A DNA stretch of 50,042 nt. Origin: an uncultured Caryophanales bacterium (lineage in GTDB: Bacteria > Bacillota_I > Bacilli_A > RF39 > UBA660). Position numbers and translations under genes: made by a program. The notes below the pieces were generated by a model. That model saw only the letters and a list, made by a program, of their open reading frames with translations. It was not told where the DNA came from and made no database searches. The DNA lies in the NCBI GenBank assembly GCA_948442255.1, contig CAOJRT010000001.1, forward strand, positions 79,919 to 129,960. The letters run 5' to 3'. Position 1 is the first letter of the stretch; each line of letters starts with the position of its first letter. This document shows, piece after piece, positions 8,423-17,365 of this stretch.

Positions 8423-10891
8423 ATGGCAGGTTCATTTGGTGGAACAGTAAAATTAACTGGTGAAAGTGAATATGCAAGTGCATTAAAGAATATTAATAGC
8501 AATTTAAAAGCAGTTAGTAGTGAATTAAAACTTGTTTCAACAGAATTTACTAATAATGGTAATAAAATAGGCGATTTACGAAGCAAAAATGATGCACTTA
8601 ATAAGAAACTTCAAGAAGAACAAAATGTTGTTAAAACTTGTTCTGATGCCATTAAAGATTTTACTGAACAACAATCAAAAAACAAAAATCAAATTGATAA
8701 ATTAAGAAGTTCATTAGATATAGAAAAAACTACATTAGATAAAATGAAAAATAGCACAACTGCAACAAGTGAAGAAATATCCAAACAAGAAAAAATTGTT
8801 GCAGATTTATCAAAAGAATTATCTAAATCTGAAAGTGCTTATGATAGCAATAGTAGGAAAATAAATGATTATAAAGTTAAATTGAATGATGCAAAAACTC
8901 AATGTAGTGATTTATCAAAAGAAATTCAAGATAATAATAATATATTATCAAAAACAAAAGATAATTTTAAAGATAATGCAAAGTCTGTTAAGGATTTTGC
9001 AACGGAAGAAGAAAAAGCAGGTAATAATACTCTAACATTAGGGGATTTGATAAAAGGTAACTTAATAAGTGAGGGTATTATAGCAGGTATTAAAGGTTTA
9101 GCAGGAGCAATGAAAACAGTTGGTTCTGCTTTATTAGATATTGGGAAATCTGCTATTGATAGTTATGCTAATTATGAGCAGTTAATAGGTGGTGTTGAAA
9201 CATTATTTAAAGATAGTGCAGGTATTGTTGAGGGCTATGCTAATAATGCTTATAAAACTGCTGGTTTATCTGCAAATGATTATATGGAAACAGTAACATC
9301 ATTTTCTGCAAGTCTATTACAGAGTTTAAATAATGATACTGCTAAAAGTGCAGAAGTTGCTGATATGGCAATTACGGATATGTCTGACAATGCAAATAAA
9401 ATGGGTACAGATATGTCTATGATACAAAGTGCATATCAAGGATTTGCTAAGCAAAATTATACCATGTTAGATAATCTTAAATTAGGTTATGGTGGTACTA
9501 AGTCTGAGATGGAAAGATTATTAAAAGATGCACAAAAAATTAGTGGTGTTAAGTACGATATTTCCAATTTAAGTGATGTTTATAATGCAATTCATGTAAT
9601 TCAAGGTGAATTGGGTATCACAGGTACGACTGCCAAAGAAGCAAGTACAACAATACAAGGGTCAGTTGCTTCAATGAAATCTGCATGGAGCAATTTATTA
9701 ACAGGGGTTGCCGATGACAATGCAGATTGGGGAACTTTGGTTAATAATTTTGTTGATAGTGTAGTAACTGCTGGTGATAATTTATTACCTAGAATAGAAA
9801 TAGCAGTCGAGGGAATAGGTCTTTTAATTACTGATGGATTAGCATTATTGCTTCAAAATGTAGTTCCAATGGGAATGCAACTTATTCAGAATTTAATTAC
9901 TGGTATGGCTAATCAATTACCTGATATTATACCAAGTATAAATGGTGCAATGGGTATGATTATAAATGGAATTGTTGCGATGTTGCCACAAATTTTACAA
10001 ATGGGAATTCAAATAATAGTATCCTTAGTACAAGGAATAGCACAATCATTACCTACCTTAATTCCACAAATGGTTGATGCAGTTGTTACTATGGTAGATA
10101 CATTATTAGACAATATTGATTTAATCATAGATGCAGGTATTCAATTACTAATTGGATTAGCAGATGGATTAATTGAGGCATTGCCAAAATTAATTGATAA
10201 AATTCCTGAAATAATAGATAAATTAGTTCAAGCAATTACTAATAATTTACCAAAAATAATTGAAGCAGGTATTGAACTTACTGTTAAATTAGCATGGGGT
10301 ATCGTTAAAGCAATACCACAATTAGTTTCTAAAATTCCACAAATAATTAGTTCATTAGTATCAGGCATAGCAAGTTATTATTCAAAAATGTGGAATATAG
10401 GTAAGGAATTACTTGGAAAAGTAAAAGATGGTATTACCAATGGAATATCAGGAATGTTAGATGTTGGAAAAAATTTAGTAAAAGGTTTATGGAATGGTAT
10501 AAACAATGCCAAAGATTGGGTTTTAGATAAGATTAAAGGCTTTGGAAAAAGTATTGTTAATGGGATTAAAGGTATTTTTGGAATTCATAGTCCATCTACT
10601 GTATTTAGAGATGAAATTGGTGTTAATTTAGCCAAAGGTATAGGTGTAGGTTTTGAAGATGAAATGGGCAATGTAAATGATACCATTCAAAAATCTTTAC
10701 CTACTGATTTAGATGTTTCACCAAATTTAAATTTAAATAGTAATACAACAGGTAATTATGGAATTAGTGATAACTATTCTTCTTTAGTAAATGCATTACA
10801 GGATGCATTGGATGGTATGTCATTCAAAGTAGATGGTGATAAATTTGGTGAATTAGTAGTTGATAAGGTAGAAAGGGTGATTTATTCATGA
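8423..10891 (+). CDS. Phage tail tape measure protein
   Basis: 822 aa. Residues 1-200 are coiled coil rich in Lys, Glu, Ser and Asn; a TP901-type core follows (NYEQLIGGVETLFKDSAG..., SAYQGFAKQNYTMLDNLKLGYGGT). Residues about 450-640 are strongly hydrophobic Ile/Leu/Pro repeats. The end carries the common tape measure signature GIHSPSTVFRDEIG. At roughly 0.15 nm per residue this would set a tail of about 120 nm. The last bases overlap the Dit gene by 4. Ribosome binding site AGGAGGGAGG precedes ATG 8423. Confidence 0.92.
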   Translation: MAGSFGGTVKLTGESEYASALKNINSNLKAVSSELKLVSTEFTNNGNKIGDLRSKNDALNKKLQEEQNVVKTCSDAIKDFTEQQSKNKNQIDKLRSSLDIEKTTLDKMKNSTTATSEEISKQEKIVADLSKELSKSESAYDSNSRKINDYKVKLNDAKTQCSDLSKEIQDNNNILSKTKDNFKDNAKSVKDFATEEEKAGNNTLTLGDLIKGNLISEGIIAGIKGLAGAMKTVGSALLDIGKSAIDSYANYEQLIGGVETLFKDSAGIVEGYANNAYKTAGLSANDYMETVTSFSASLLQSLNNDTAKSAEVADMAITDMSDNANKMGTDMSMIQSAYQGFAKQNYTMLDNLKLGYGGTKSEMERLLKDAQKISGVKYDISNLSDVYNAIHVIQGELGITGTTAKEASTTIQGSVASMKSAWSNLLTGVADDNADWGTLVNNFVDSVVTAGDNLLPRIEIAVEGIGLLITDGLALLLQNVVPMGMQLIQNLITGMANQLPDIIPSINGAMGMIINGIVAMLPQILQMGIQIIVSLVQGIAQSLPTLIPQMVDAVVTMVDTLLDNIDLIIDAGIQLLIGLADGLIEALPKLIDKIPEIIDKLVQAITNNLPKIIEAGIELTVKLAWGIVKAIPQLVSKIPQIISSLVSGIASYYSKMWNIGKELLGKVKDGITNGISGMLDVGKNLVKGLWNGINNAKDWVLDKIKGFGKSIVNGIKGIFGIHSPSTVFRDEIGVNLAKGIGVGFEDEMGNVNDTIQKSLPTDLDVSPNLNLNSNTTGNYGISDNYSSLVNALQDALDGMSFKVDGDKFGELVVDKVERVIYS

Positions 10892-11580
10892 GTTATATAA
10901 TTTGGAAAAATAGACATAGTGATGATGTAAAAGGATTATTGATAAGTGAGTTATCACCTATTTCTAAGCCTAAAATGAGAACAACAACAACTGAAATTGA
11001 TGGAAAAGATGGCGATGTTGTTGAATATTTAGGATATAAAAGTTATACAAAAACAATTTCAATTGGTTTAACTAAAAATTATGATATAGATGAAATTATC
11101 AATTATTTTAATGGAAGTGGTAAGTTGATATTATCAAATGAACCTGATAAATACTATAATGCACAAATAATTGATAGTATTGATTATAATAGATTAATCA
11201 ATTTTAAAAAGGCAAGTGTAAAATTTTATGTTCAACCATTTAAATATTTATTAAATGAAGCACCATTTGTTTTAAATATTACTAATGAAACCTCATTAAA
11301 AGTATCAAATAGAGGATATGAACAATCTAAACCAATAATCACATTGTATGGAACAGGTACAATTCAATTATTAGTAAATGGAAACCAAATTTTTTCAGTA
11401 GATATGGTTGATGATTATATAACTATTGACTCTGAACAGGAAGAAGCATATCATGGACTAATTTTAAAAAACAGACAAATGACAGGCGATTTTCCAAAAT
11501 TAAATTCAGGTATAAACATTATTAGTTGGGTTGGTAATTTAACAAAAATAGAAGTCAATCCTAGAAGTAGGTGGTTATAA
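10888..11580 (+). CDS. Distal tail protein (Dit)
   Basis: 230 aa with the N-terminal Dit pattern (SYIIWKNRHSDDVKGLLISELSPISKPKMRTTTTEIDGKDGDVVEYLGY), the belt domain of the siphovirus-type tail component family. Hexameric Dit forms the hub between tail tube and baseplate and carries receptor-binding proteins. It lies between tape measure and Tal, as usual, overlaps the former by 4 bases and shares the last base of its stop with the Tal start. Confidence 0.87.
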   Translation: MSYIIWKNRHSDDVKGLLISELSPISKPKMRTTTTEIDGKDGDVVEYLGYKSYTKTISIGLTKNYDIDEIINYFNGSGKLILSNEPDKYYNAQIIDSIDYNRLINFKKASVKFYVQPFKYLLNEAPFVLNITNETSLKVSNRGYEQSKPIITLYGTGTIQLLVNGNQIFSVDMVDDYITIDSEQEEAYHGLILKNRQMTGDFPKLNSGINIISWVGNLTKIEVNPRSRWL

Positions 11581-13232
11581 TGATTAGTGTATATCCATCA
11601 ACAGAAAAACACTTTGCTAATAATGGATTGAAAGTTATGCATCCGTTAAAAGCAAAAGTTTATAAAGAAGATAATGGTGAATTTTATATTGATATTAAAG
11701 ATACAATTGAAAATTTAGAATATTATGCAGAGGGAATGATAGTCAGGACTGACACACCTTGGGGTAAACAATGTTTTAGATTAACTAACCCTGAAATTGA
11801 TAAAGATAAAATAATCAGTAAGGGTTATCATTTATATTTTGATACAAAAAGATATGTAATTGTAGATAGTTATGTTGTTGATAAAAATTGTAATGATGCA
11901 TTAGACCATTTGAATAATGCTTGTGATATTGAAACACCTTTTACTTTCATTTCTGATATATCAACAATTAATTCATATAGATGTGTAAGACATACATTAG
12001 AAGAAGCAATTTCAGTCGTTATTGAACGATGGGGAGGGCATCTAATAAGAGATAATTATAATGTTGAAATAAGAGAAAATATTGGCGAAGATAGAGGTGT
12101 TGTCTTATCGTATGCCAAAAATATTAAAAGCATAAAAGCAACTGAAAATTGGGATAATGTAGTAACTAAATTATTACCTGTTGGTAAAGATGGTTTATTA
12201 TTACCAACTACATGGATAGAAGAAACTGGTTTATATGATATACCTTATACAAAAGTTGTGAGTTTTAGTCAAGATGATATTTCAGAGGATGATTATAAAA
12301 CTGCTGGTGTATTGGATGAAGAGGCTTATAAAACTGCTTTATTAAACGATTTAGAAGCCCAAGCAAAAGAATATTTAAACACTTATAAAGTTCCACAAGT
12401 AAATTATACTTTAAGTGCTAATATTCAAAATGTATCTGATATAGGCGATACTATTCATGTAAAGCATCCTAAATGTAAAATTGATTTAATAACAAATGTT
12501 ATCGCTATTGAATATGATTGTATATCAAAAGAATATACAAAAATAGAGTTTGGTAATTTTAAAAATAAATTAAATGATTTAATTAGCGATGTTTCATCAC
12601 AAATAACTGAAACAGTAAGTAAAGAAAATACAAGTAATTATAATAAATTACAATCAAAATTAGAAGATGCAACAAATAAAATAAATGATGCCATGAATTC
12701 ATCTTATGTAGTTAATGATGATGGAAACCAAATGATGATTGTAGATAGATTGCCAAAGGAAACTGCAAAAAATGTTATTAGAATAAATAGTGCAGGAATA
12801 GGTTTTAGTCAGAATGGTATTAATGGTGTATTTAAATCTGCATGGACTATTGATGGTACATTAAATATGCAAAATATAAATGTAATAAACTTAATTGCTG
12901 ATATGATTAAAGGTGGAACATTAAAACTTGGTTCAAATTTGAATGAAGCAGGTGTTATGGAATTATATGATGAAGCCAATAGGTTAATCTCTAAGTTTGA
13001 TAAGACAGGATTAACCTTTTTTAACGATGATAAATCCTATATAAGAATAAATCCAGAAGTTGGTTTTGCTGGTTATAATTCAAATAATACAAAAACATTT
13101 TGGGCTGATAAAGATGAATTCCATCAAAAAAAATCAGTTGTAGAAGAAGAAATTACGATTGCATCTAAAATGCGAATTTTACCAATAAAAACGGATACCA
13201 ACAATGGTATAGGGTTTATACCTGTTGTATAG
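11580..13232 (+). CDS. Tail-associated protein (Tal) / prophage endopeptidase tail family
   Basis: 550 aa. The N-terminal two thirds follow the gp27-like Tal hub fold: FRLTNPEIDKDKIISKGYHLYFDTKRY, later NWDNVVTKLLPVGKDGLLLP, DIGDTIHVKHPKCKIDL. Residues about 340-400 form a helical linker, and the C-terminal part (GLTFFNDDKSYIRINPEVGFAGYNS) resembles tail-spike ends. No catalytic cell wall hydrolase domain is visible. ATG 11580 was preferred to GTG 11571 because AGGTGG lies 6 bases ahead of it. Confidence 0.85.
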   Translation: MISVYPSTEKHFANNGLKVMHPLKAKVYKEDNGEFYIDIKDTIENLEYYAEGMIVRTDTPWGKQCFRLTNPEIDKDKIISKGYHLYFDTKRYVIVDSYVVDKNCNDALDHLNNACDIETPFTFISDISTINSYRCVRHTLEEAISVVIERWGGHLIRDNYNVEIRENIGEDRGVVLSYAKNIKSIKATENWDNVVTKLLPVGKDGLLLPTTWIEETGLYDIPYTKVVSFSQDDISEDDYKTAGVLDEEAYKTALLNDLEAQAKEYLNTYKVPQVNYTLSANIQNVSDIGDTIHVKHPKCKIDLITNVIAIEYDCISKEYTKIEFGNFKNKLNDLISDVSSQITETVSKENTSNYNKLQSKLEDATNKINDAMNSSYVVNDDGNQMMIVDRLPKETAKNVIRINSAGIGFSQNGINGVFKSAWTIDGTLNMQNINVINLIADMIKGGTLKLGSNLNEAGVMELYDEANRLISKFDKTGLTFFNDDKSYIRINPEVGFAGYNSNNTKTFWADKDEFHQKKSVVEEEITIASKMRILPIKTDTNNGIGFIPVV

Positions 13233-13244
13233 GAGGTGAATTAA

Positions 13245-14762
13245 ATGGCAACAAGTGGTTCATTTGAAACAGGAAAATATGGTGGTGTAAGAGGGCTATA
13301 TTTTTCTTGGTGGGTTAATAGTCAAAGTATTAGTGGAAATTATACTGATATTGGTTGGAATTTTGTCGGTTCAGGAAGTGGTTCAACTTGGTATTATACT
13401 TTAAATGGTTATTTAAATATAAATGGTGGTAGAGTATGGACACAAGGTTCGAGTAAAATTCAATTGTCTAGTGGTACTGTTGTAGCAAGTGGAACTACAA
13501 GAATTTATCATAATAACGATGGTACTAAATCTTTTAGTGCTGATGGTGGTGCTACTATTTATAATTATGGAACATGGCAAACTGGAAGTGGCAGTTGGGA
13601 TTTACCAACCATTCCAAGACAGGCAAATGTTACAGGTGCATCAGATTTTACAGATGAACAAAATCCAACCATAACTTTTAACAATGCTGGTGGTTTCAGA
13701 ATAAATGCAAGGTTAGAATTTGGTGGTACTAGCATATCAAGAGATAATATTCCAAATACAGGAAGTTATACATTTTCACTAACGGATGCTGAAAGAAATT
13801 TATTAAGAAGCAAATGTACAGGTAATTCAATGACTGTTAGACAAGTAATTGGTACTTGTATATCAGGAACAACCGAAAGTTTTTGGAGTTGGCAAGACAA
13901 AACTATGAAAATTGTCAATGCTAATCCAACATTTAGTTCATCAAACATATCATATCAAGATACTAACAGCATTATTACTGCTATCACAGGTAATAATAAA
14001 CATATTGTTAGAAATTTATCTAATTTAAAAGTAAGTATTAGCAATGCAACTGCAAAAAAATCTGCATCAATGTCAAAGTATGAACTGACATTTAATGGTG
14101 TTACAAAAACATTAACATCAGCAGGTACTGTTGATTTTGGCACAGTAAACTTAGGTTCAAGTTCATCAGTAAGTGTAAAAGCAATTGATAGTCGAGGAAA
14201 TAGTACAACTGCATCTTTATCAATAACGATATTAGATTGGCAACTTCCAACTGCATCAATATCAGCAAAAAGAATAAATAATTATGAAGATGAAACAAAA
14301 TTGACTGTTCAAGTTTCAATATCATCAGTTAATTCAAAAAATAGTATTCAATCTTTAAGATATAGATATAAAAAAACAACAGAAAGCAATTATTCGAATT
14401 ATAAACCTATTTCTAATAATGAAACAAAGGAAGTCATTATTGATAAATTATTTGTATGGGATTTTCAAGTAGAAATTAAAGATAAATTTGGAACTAAGAC
14501 TTACAATTTTCAAGTTGCAAAAGGTATGCCAATTATGATGATAGATGTTGATTTGATTTCAGTAGGTATTAATTGCTTTCCTACAAAAGAAAATTCGCTT
14601 GAAGTAAATGGGTATGATTTTAATAATCTGCATCCTATAAATTCTATTATAATTACTACTAATAGCAATAATCCATCAAGTTCTGTAACAGGTACTTGGG
14701 AGTTGTTATCAACTCAATCATTAAATAATGTAACAATTTATTATTGGAAAAGAACTGCATAA
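13245..14762 (+). CDS. Phage tail structural / receptor-binding protein (DUF859-like)
   Basis: 505 aa. The N-terminal domain (residues 1-125) is rich in Gly, Ser, Trp and Tyr and follows the DUF859 pattern (SWWVNSQSISGNYTDIGWNF..., TRIYHNNDGTKSFSADGGATI...GSGSWDLPTIPRQA). Further Ig-like beta modules follow, and the end has LISVGINCFPTKENSLEVNG. Such proteins sit at the baseplate of Gram-positive siphophages and probably contact the host wall. AGGAGGTG precedes ATG 13245. Confidence 0.8.
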   Translation: MATSGSFETGKYGGVRGLYFSWWVNSQSISGNYTDIGWNFVGSGSGSTWYYTLNGYLNINGGRVWTQGSSKIQLSSGTVVASGTTRIYHNNDGTKSFSADGGATIYNYGTWQTGSGSWDLPTIPRQANVTGASDFTDEQNPTITFNNAGGFRINARLEFGGTSISRDNIPNTGSYTFSLTDAERNLLRSKCTGNSMTVRQVIGTCISGTTESFWSWQDKTMKIVNANPTFSSSNISYQDTNSIITAITGNNKHIVRNLSNLKVSISNATAKKSASMSKYELTFNGVTKTLTSAGTVDFGTVNLGSSSSVSVKAIDSRGNSTTASLSITILDWQLPTASISAKRINNYEDETKLTVQVSISSVNSKNSIQSLRYRYKKTTESNYSNYKPISNNETKEVIIDKLFVWDFQVEIKDKFGTKTYNFQVAKGMPIMMIDVDLISVGINCFPTKENSLEVNGYDFNNLHPINSIIITTNSNNPSSSVTGTWELLSTQSLNNVTIYYWKRTA

Positions 14763-14776
14763 AGGAGGAATGAGAT

Positions 14777-16519
14777 ATGAAAAATAAAAAATTTGATATT
14801 TTAGTTAATTTTGAAAAAAGTGATAGTATAACATCTGATGAAATAAAAATTGTAAAAGGTGATTATAATTCAATTGAATTTAATTTTCAATTAAGTAAAA
14901 CAGATTTTTCAAAAGCAATGTTTTATATGGTGAAGCCTAGTGGCTTACATTTTGTAAGTGAGATAAAAAATAATAAAGTAACATTTGAAAAAAATATGGC
15001 TTTTAATGAAGTAGGTAAGTATTTATTTAGTGTTGCATTATATGGTAGTGATAGTAGATTGACAAATACTGCAAAAGGAAATATATCGGTTGTAGATGGT
15101 CAATTAGATATGGATGATGAAGTTGTTCAAGAAGAAAATTATCAAATATTAGATAGTTTAATAACAGAGGTTATATCTTTAAAAGAAGAAATTGAAACTA
15201 CACTTGCAACAATGAATGGTGTATTTAAAGATGTGTCGTATAATGCTACAAATGGTGTATTGACCTTTACAAAAAAAGACAATTCTACTGTAAAAATCGA
15301 TTTACCACTAGAAATGTTAATAAAAAGTGGACATTATGATAGTAGTACTGAAAATTTAGTATTGGTATTAGCAAATAATGACACAATAAAAATACCTGTC
15401 GCAGAACTGGTTAATGAATATTATGCTGATGGTAAAACATTAGAGTTAAAAACCGTTAATGGAAAACTTACTTTCAATGTAAAAAATGGTGTTTATCAGG
15501 AAAAAACAAGTGGTAAGGGATTAAGTACCAATGATTTTACTGATGATTATAAAAATAAGGTTGATAGTAACACTTCTAACAGGCATACACATACAAATAA
15601 GTCTGTTTTAGATGGTACAACAGCCAGTTTTACCACTACTGACAAAAGTAATTTAGATACCAATACTGCTAATAGACACACACATAGCAATAAATCCATT
15701 TTAGATGGCATTACTGCTTCATTTACTACTGCATATAAGAATATATTAGATAATATTAAAACAATCGCAACAGGTGGTAAATTTGAGGATTTAACCAATA
15801 AATCTGTTGCTGGTTATCATAATTCTATTTTTAGAGGTAAAAATGTAACGAGTTATTTAACTGATGGTTCATTATTTACTAGAATTTCAAATGGTAGTTT
15901 TGAAGATTTATTTGTAGGTGATTATATCGTAAAAAACAATATCACTTGGCGAATTGCAGGTTTTGATGTATACTTACATAAGGGGGACACCGAATTAACG
16001 AAGCATCATGCAATAATTGTTCCTGATAAGCACTTGACAACTGCACAGATGAATTCTAGTAATACAACTGTTGGTGGTTATGTTGCTAGTTCGATGTATA
16101 CAAATACATTACCTAGCATATTAGAAACTTATATAACTCCTGTATTTGGTAGTCATGTAATAGAAATTAGAAATTTACTTACAAAAGGTATCAATGCAAC
16201 AGGATATAATAGATATGGAATAAATAGTGGCTGTTCTAATGACTGGGCATGGTATAGTAGAAAAGTTGATTTAATGAATGAAGTTCAAGTCTTTGGTTCT
16301 ATTGTTTGGTCATCTAGTGGATATGAAACTGGTAGTGATAATTGTCAATTACCATTATTTAGATTAGCACCTGAATTTATTACAAATAGGTCTTATTGGT
16401 ATTGGTTAAGAAATATTGTTGACAGTTCTCGTTTCGCTTATGTCCACGGCAATGGTAATAGCTTTAATACCGATGCTTCTGGGGCTGGTGGTGTTCGCCC
16501 CTGCTTTTACATCGATTAA
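14777..16519 (+). CDS. DGR target: tail fibre with BppU-like N-terminus and C-type-lectin-like variable C-terminus
   Basis: 580 aa. Residues 1-115 match baseplate upper protein N-terminal domains (KIVKGDYNSIEFNFQLSKTDFSKAMFYMVKPSG). Two 31-residue repeats (nt 15568-15750, NRHTHxNKSxLDGxTASFTT) form a shaft. The C-terminal part from about residue 375 has the DUF6273/C-type-lectin pattern, ending in YWYWLRN...GGVRPCFYID. Its last 31 codons are the VR (16424-16514). Variable residues are Y555, H557, G558, F563, T565, G569, A570 and possibly C576 and Y578. This is probably the phage adhesin whose binding face the DGR diversifies. AGGAGGAATGAG precedes ATG 14777. Confidence 0.9.
   Translation: MKNKKFDILVNFEKSDSITSDEIKIVKGDYNSIEFNFQLSKTDFSKAMFYMVKPSGLHFVSEIKNNKVTFEKNMAFNEVGKYLFSVALYGSDSRLTNTAKGNISVVDGQLDMDDEVVQEENYQILDSLITEVISLKEEIETTLATMNGVFKDVSYNATNGVLTFTKKDNSTVKIDLPLEMLIKSGHYDSSTENLVLVLANNDTIKIPVAELVNEYYADGKTLELKTVNGKLTFNVKNGVYQEKTSGKGLSTNDFTDDYKNKVDSNTSNRHTHTNKSVLDGTTASFTTTDKSNLDTNTANRHTHSNKSILDGITASFTTAYKNILDNIKTIATGGKFEDLTNKSVAGYHNSIFRGKNVTSYLTDGSLFTRISNGSFEDLFVGDYIVKNNITWRIAGFDVYLHKGDTELTKHHAIIVPDKHLTTAQMNSSNTTVGGYVASSMYTNTLPSILETYITPVFGSHVIEIRNLLTKGINATGYNRYGINSGCSNDWAWYSRKVDLMNEVQVFGSIVWSSSGYETGSDNCQLPLFRLAPEFITNRSYWYWLRNIVDSSRFAYVHGNGNSFNTDASGAGGVRPCFYID
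16424..16514 (+). repeat. DGR variable repeat (VR)
   Basis: 91-bp 3' end of the tail fibre gene, aligned to TR at a constant offset of 736 bases with 80 identities. The unchanged block CTGGTGGTGTTCGCCCCTG near its end is GC-rich and is the likely initiation-of-mutagenic-homing core. In frame it encodes SSRFAYVHGNGNSFNTD and GGVRPCFYI. Confidence 0.95.
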
Positions 16520-16558
16520 TCTGTAATCTCACCCCTTTATGGGGTGGATACAGATTTT
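16520..16558 (+). other. Hairpin just after VR (DGR target-recognition hairpin or terminator)
   Basis: CACCCC (16530-16535) pairs with GGGGTG (16541-16546) across a 5-base loop. The stem extends through ATC/GAT and TCTGT/ACAGA to a total of 14 bp with two single-base bulges, followed by TTTT. A hairpin or cruciform at this place is required for efficient target recognition in the BPP-1 DGR. It could also act as a terminator for the tail operon before avd. Confidence 0.75.
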
Positions 16559-16573
16559 CGAGGAGGTTAAATA

Positions 16574-17143
16574 ATGAGTGTATTGAAAAGAAAAAGAAAT
16601 TTATCTAAAATGGAATTTTATCATAATGCTATTAAATTAAGATTGATGATAACCGAATTGCTTTTGAAAGATTTTGGTATAAAATCAAGAAGAAGAAATT
16701 TGGAATTTGCAAAAGAAGTATATGATATTGATGAAGAAGATTTGTCAGAAATAGAAGATATACTTTCAGCATATAATATCAAAAATAGTTTTATTGATAA
16801 TTTTCCATCATGGCTAATAGATAAAGAAAGAGATTATTTCATGGACTTGCTGAGAAGTTTGATGAAAAATATATGTTCAGCAAATACAATTCATATAACA
16901 AATGAAGAAGAATATATGATGAGAAGAAATTATCAAACAAAAGCAATATGCGACTGTGAAAATTTACTTCAAGAAATGCAATATGTAATCTATGTATGTC
17001 ATCCAAATGTAGAGAAATACATGGTATATGTAGATATAATTGAAAAGGAAATACTTTTGTTAAAAGGTTGGCGAAAATCTGATAATAAAATAATAAAAGA
17101 AATAAAAGAAAATAAAGAAAATAAAGAAAACATAAAAGGGTAA
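16574..17143 (+). CDS. avd: DGR accessory variability determinant (Avd-like)
   Basis: 189 aa, helical and basic in its first half: KRKRNLSKMEFYHNAIKLRLMITELLLKDFGIKSRRR. Avd proteins form pentameric four-helix barrels that bind the RT and TR RNA. This one is longer than the usual roughly 120-130 aa, with a Lys/Glu/Asn repeat tail (KENKENKENIKG). Position between VR and TR is the standard DGR arrangement. AGGAGG lies at 16561-16566, ahead of ATG 16574. The family call rests on N-terminal pattern, helical character and context. Confidence 0.82.
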   Translation: MSVLKRKRNLSKMEFYHNAIKLRLMITELLLKDFGIKSRRRNLEFAKEVYDIDEEDLSEIEDILSAYNIKNSFIDNFPSWLIDKERDYFMDLLRSLMKNICSANTIHITNEEEYMMRRNYQTKAICDCENLLQEMQYVIYVCHPNVEKYMVYVDIIEKEILLLKGWRKSDNKIIKEIKENKENKENIKG

Positions 17144-17159
17144 AGTTTAATAATTACAG

Positions 17160-17250
17160 AGTTCTCGTTTCGCTAATGTCAACAACAATGGTAATAGCAA
17201 TAATAACGATGCTTCTGCGACTGGTGGTGTTCGCCCCTGATTTTAAATCG
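17160..17250 (+). repeat. DGR template repeat (TR)
   Basis: Donor of the diversity. Read in the VR frame it encodes eight Asn codons (AAC/AAT) at the variable positions, the usual DGR design, since adenine mutation of AAY reaches many residues but no stop. Near its end it has in-frame TGA (17238-17240) and TAA (17244-17246) where VR has TGC and TAC. The stretch from 17251 to the RT start (115 bases) is the probable spacer RNA that Avd and RT bind for cDNA priming. Confidence 0.95.
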
Positions 17251-17365
17251 CACAATGATTAGGTTAAGTACCGTTGCGATAATTAAAAGGAAATTTTATC
17301 CTGTCCGAAAGGCAAATGGATATTTTGATACTTTTTGATAAGTCAATAAAGTTAGGAAACAAAAT

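Noticed and set aside
15568..15750. Tandem repeat that could suggest a CRISPR or satellite array
   Set aside because: Only two copies, in frame, each coding 31 residues of a tail-fibre shaft.
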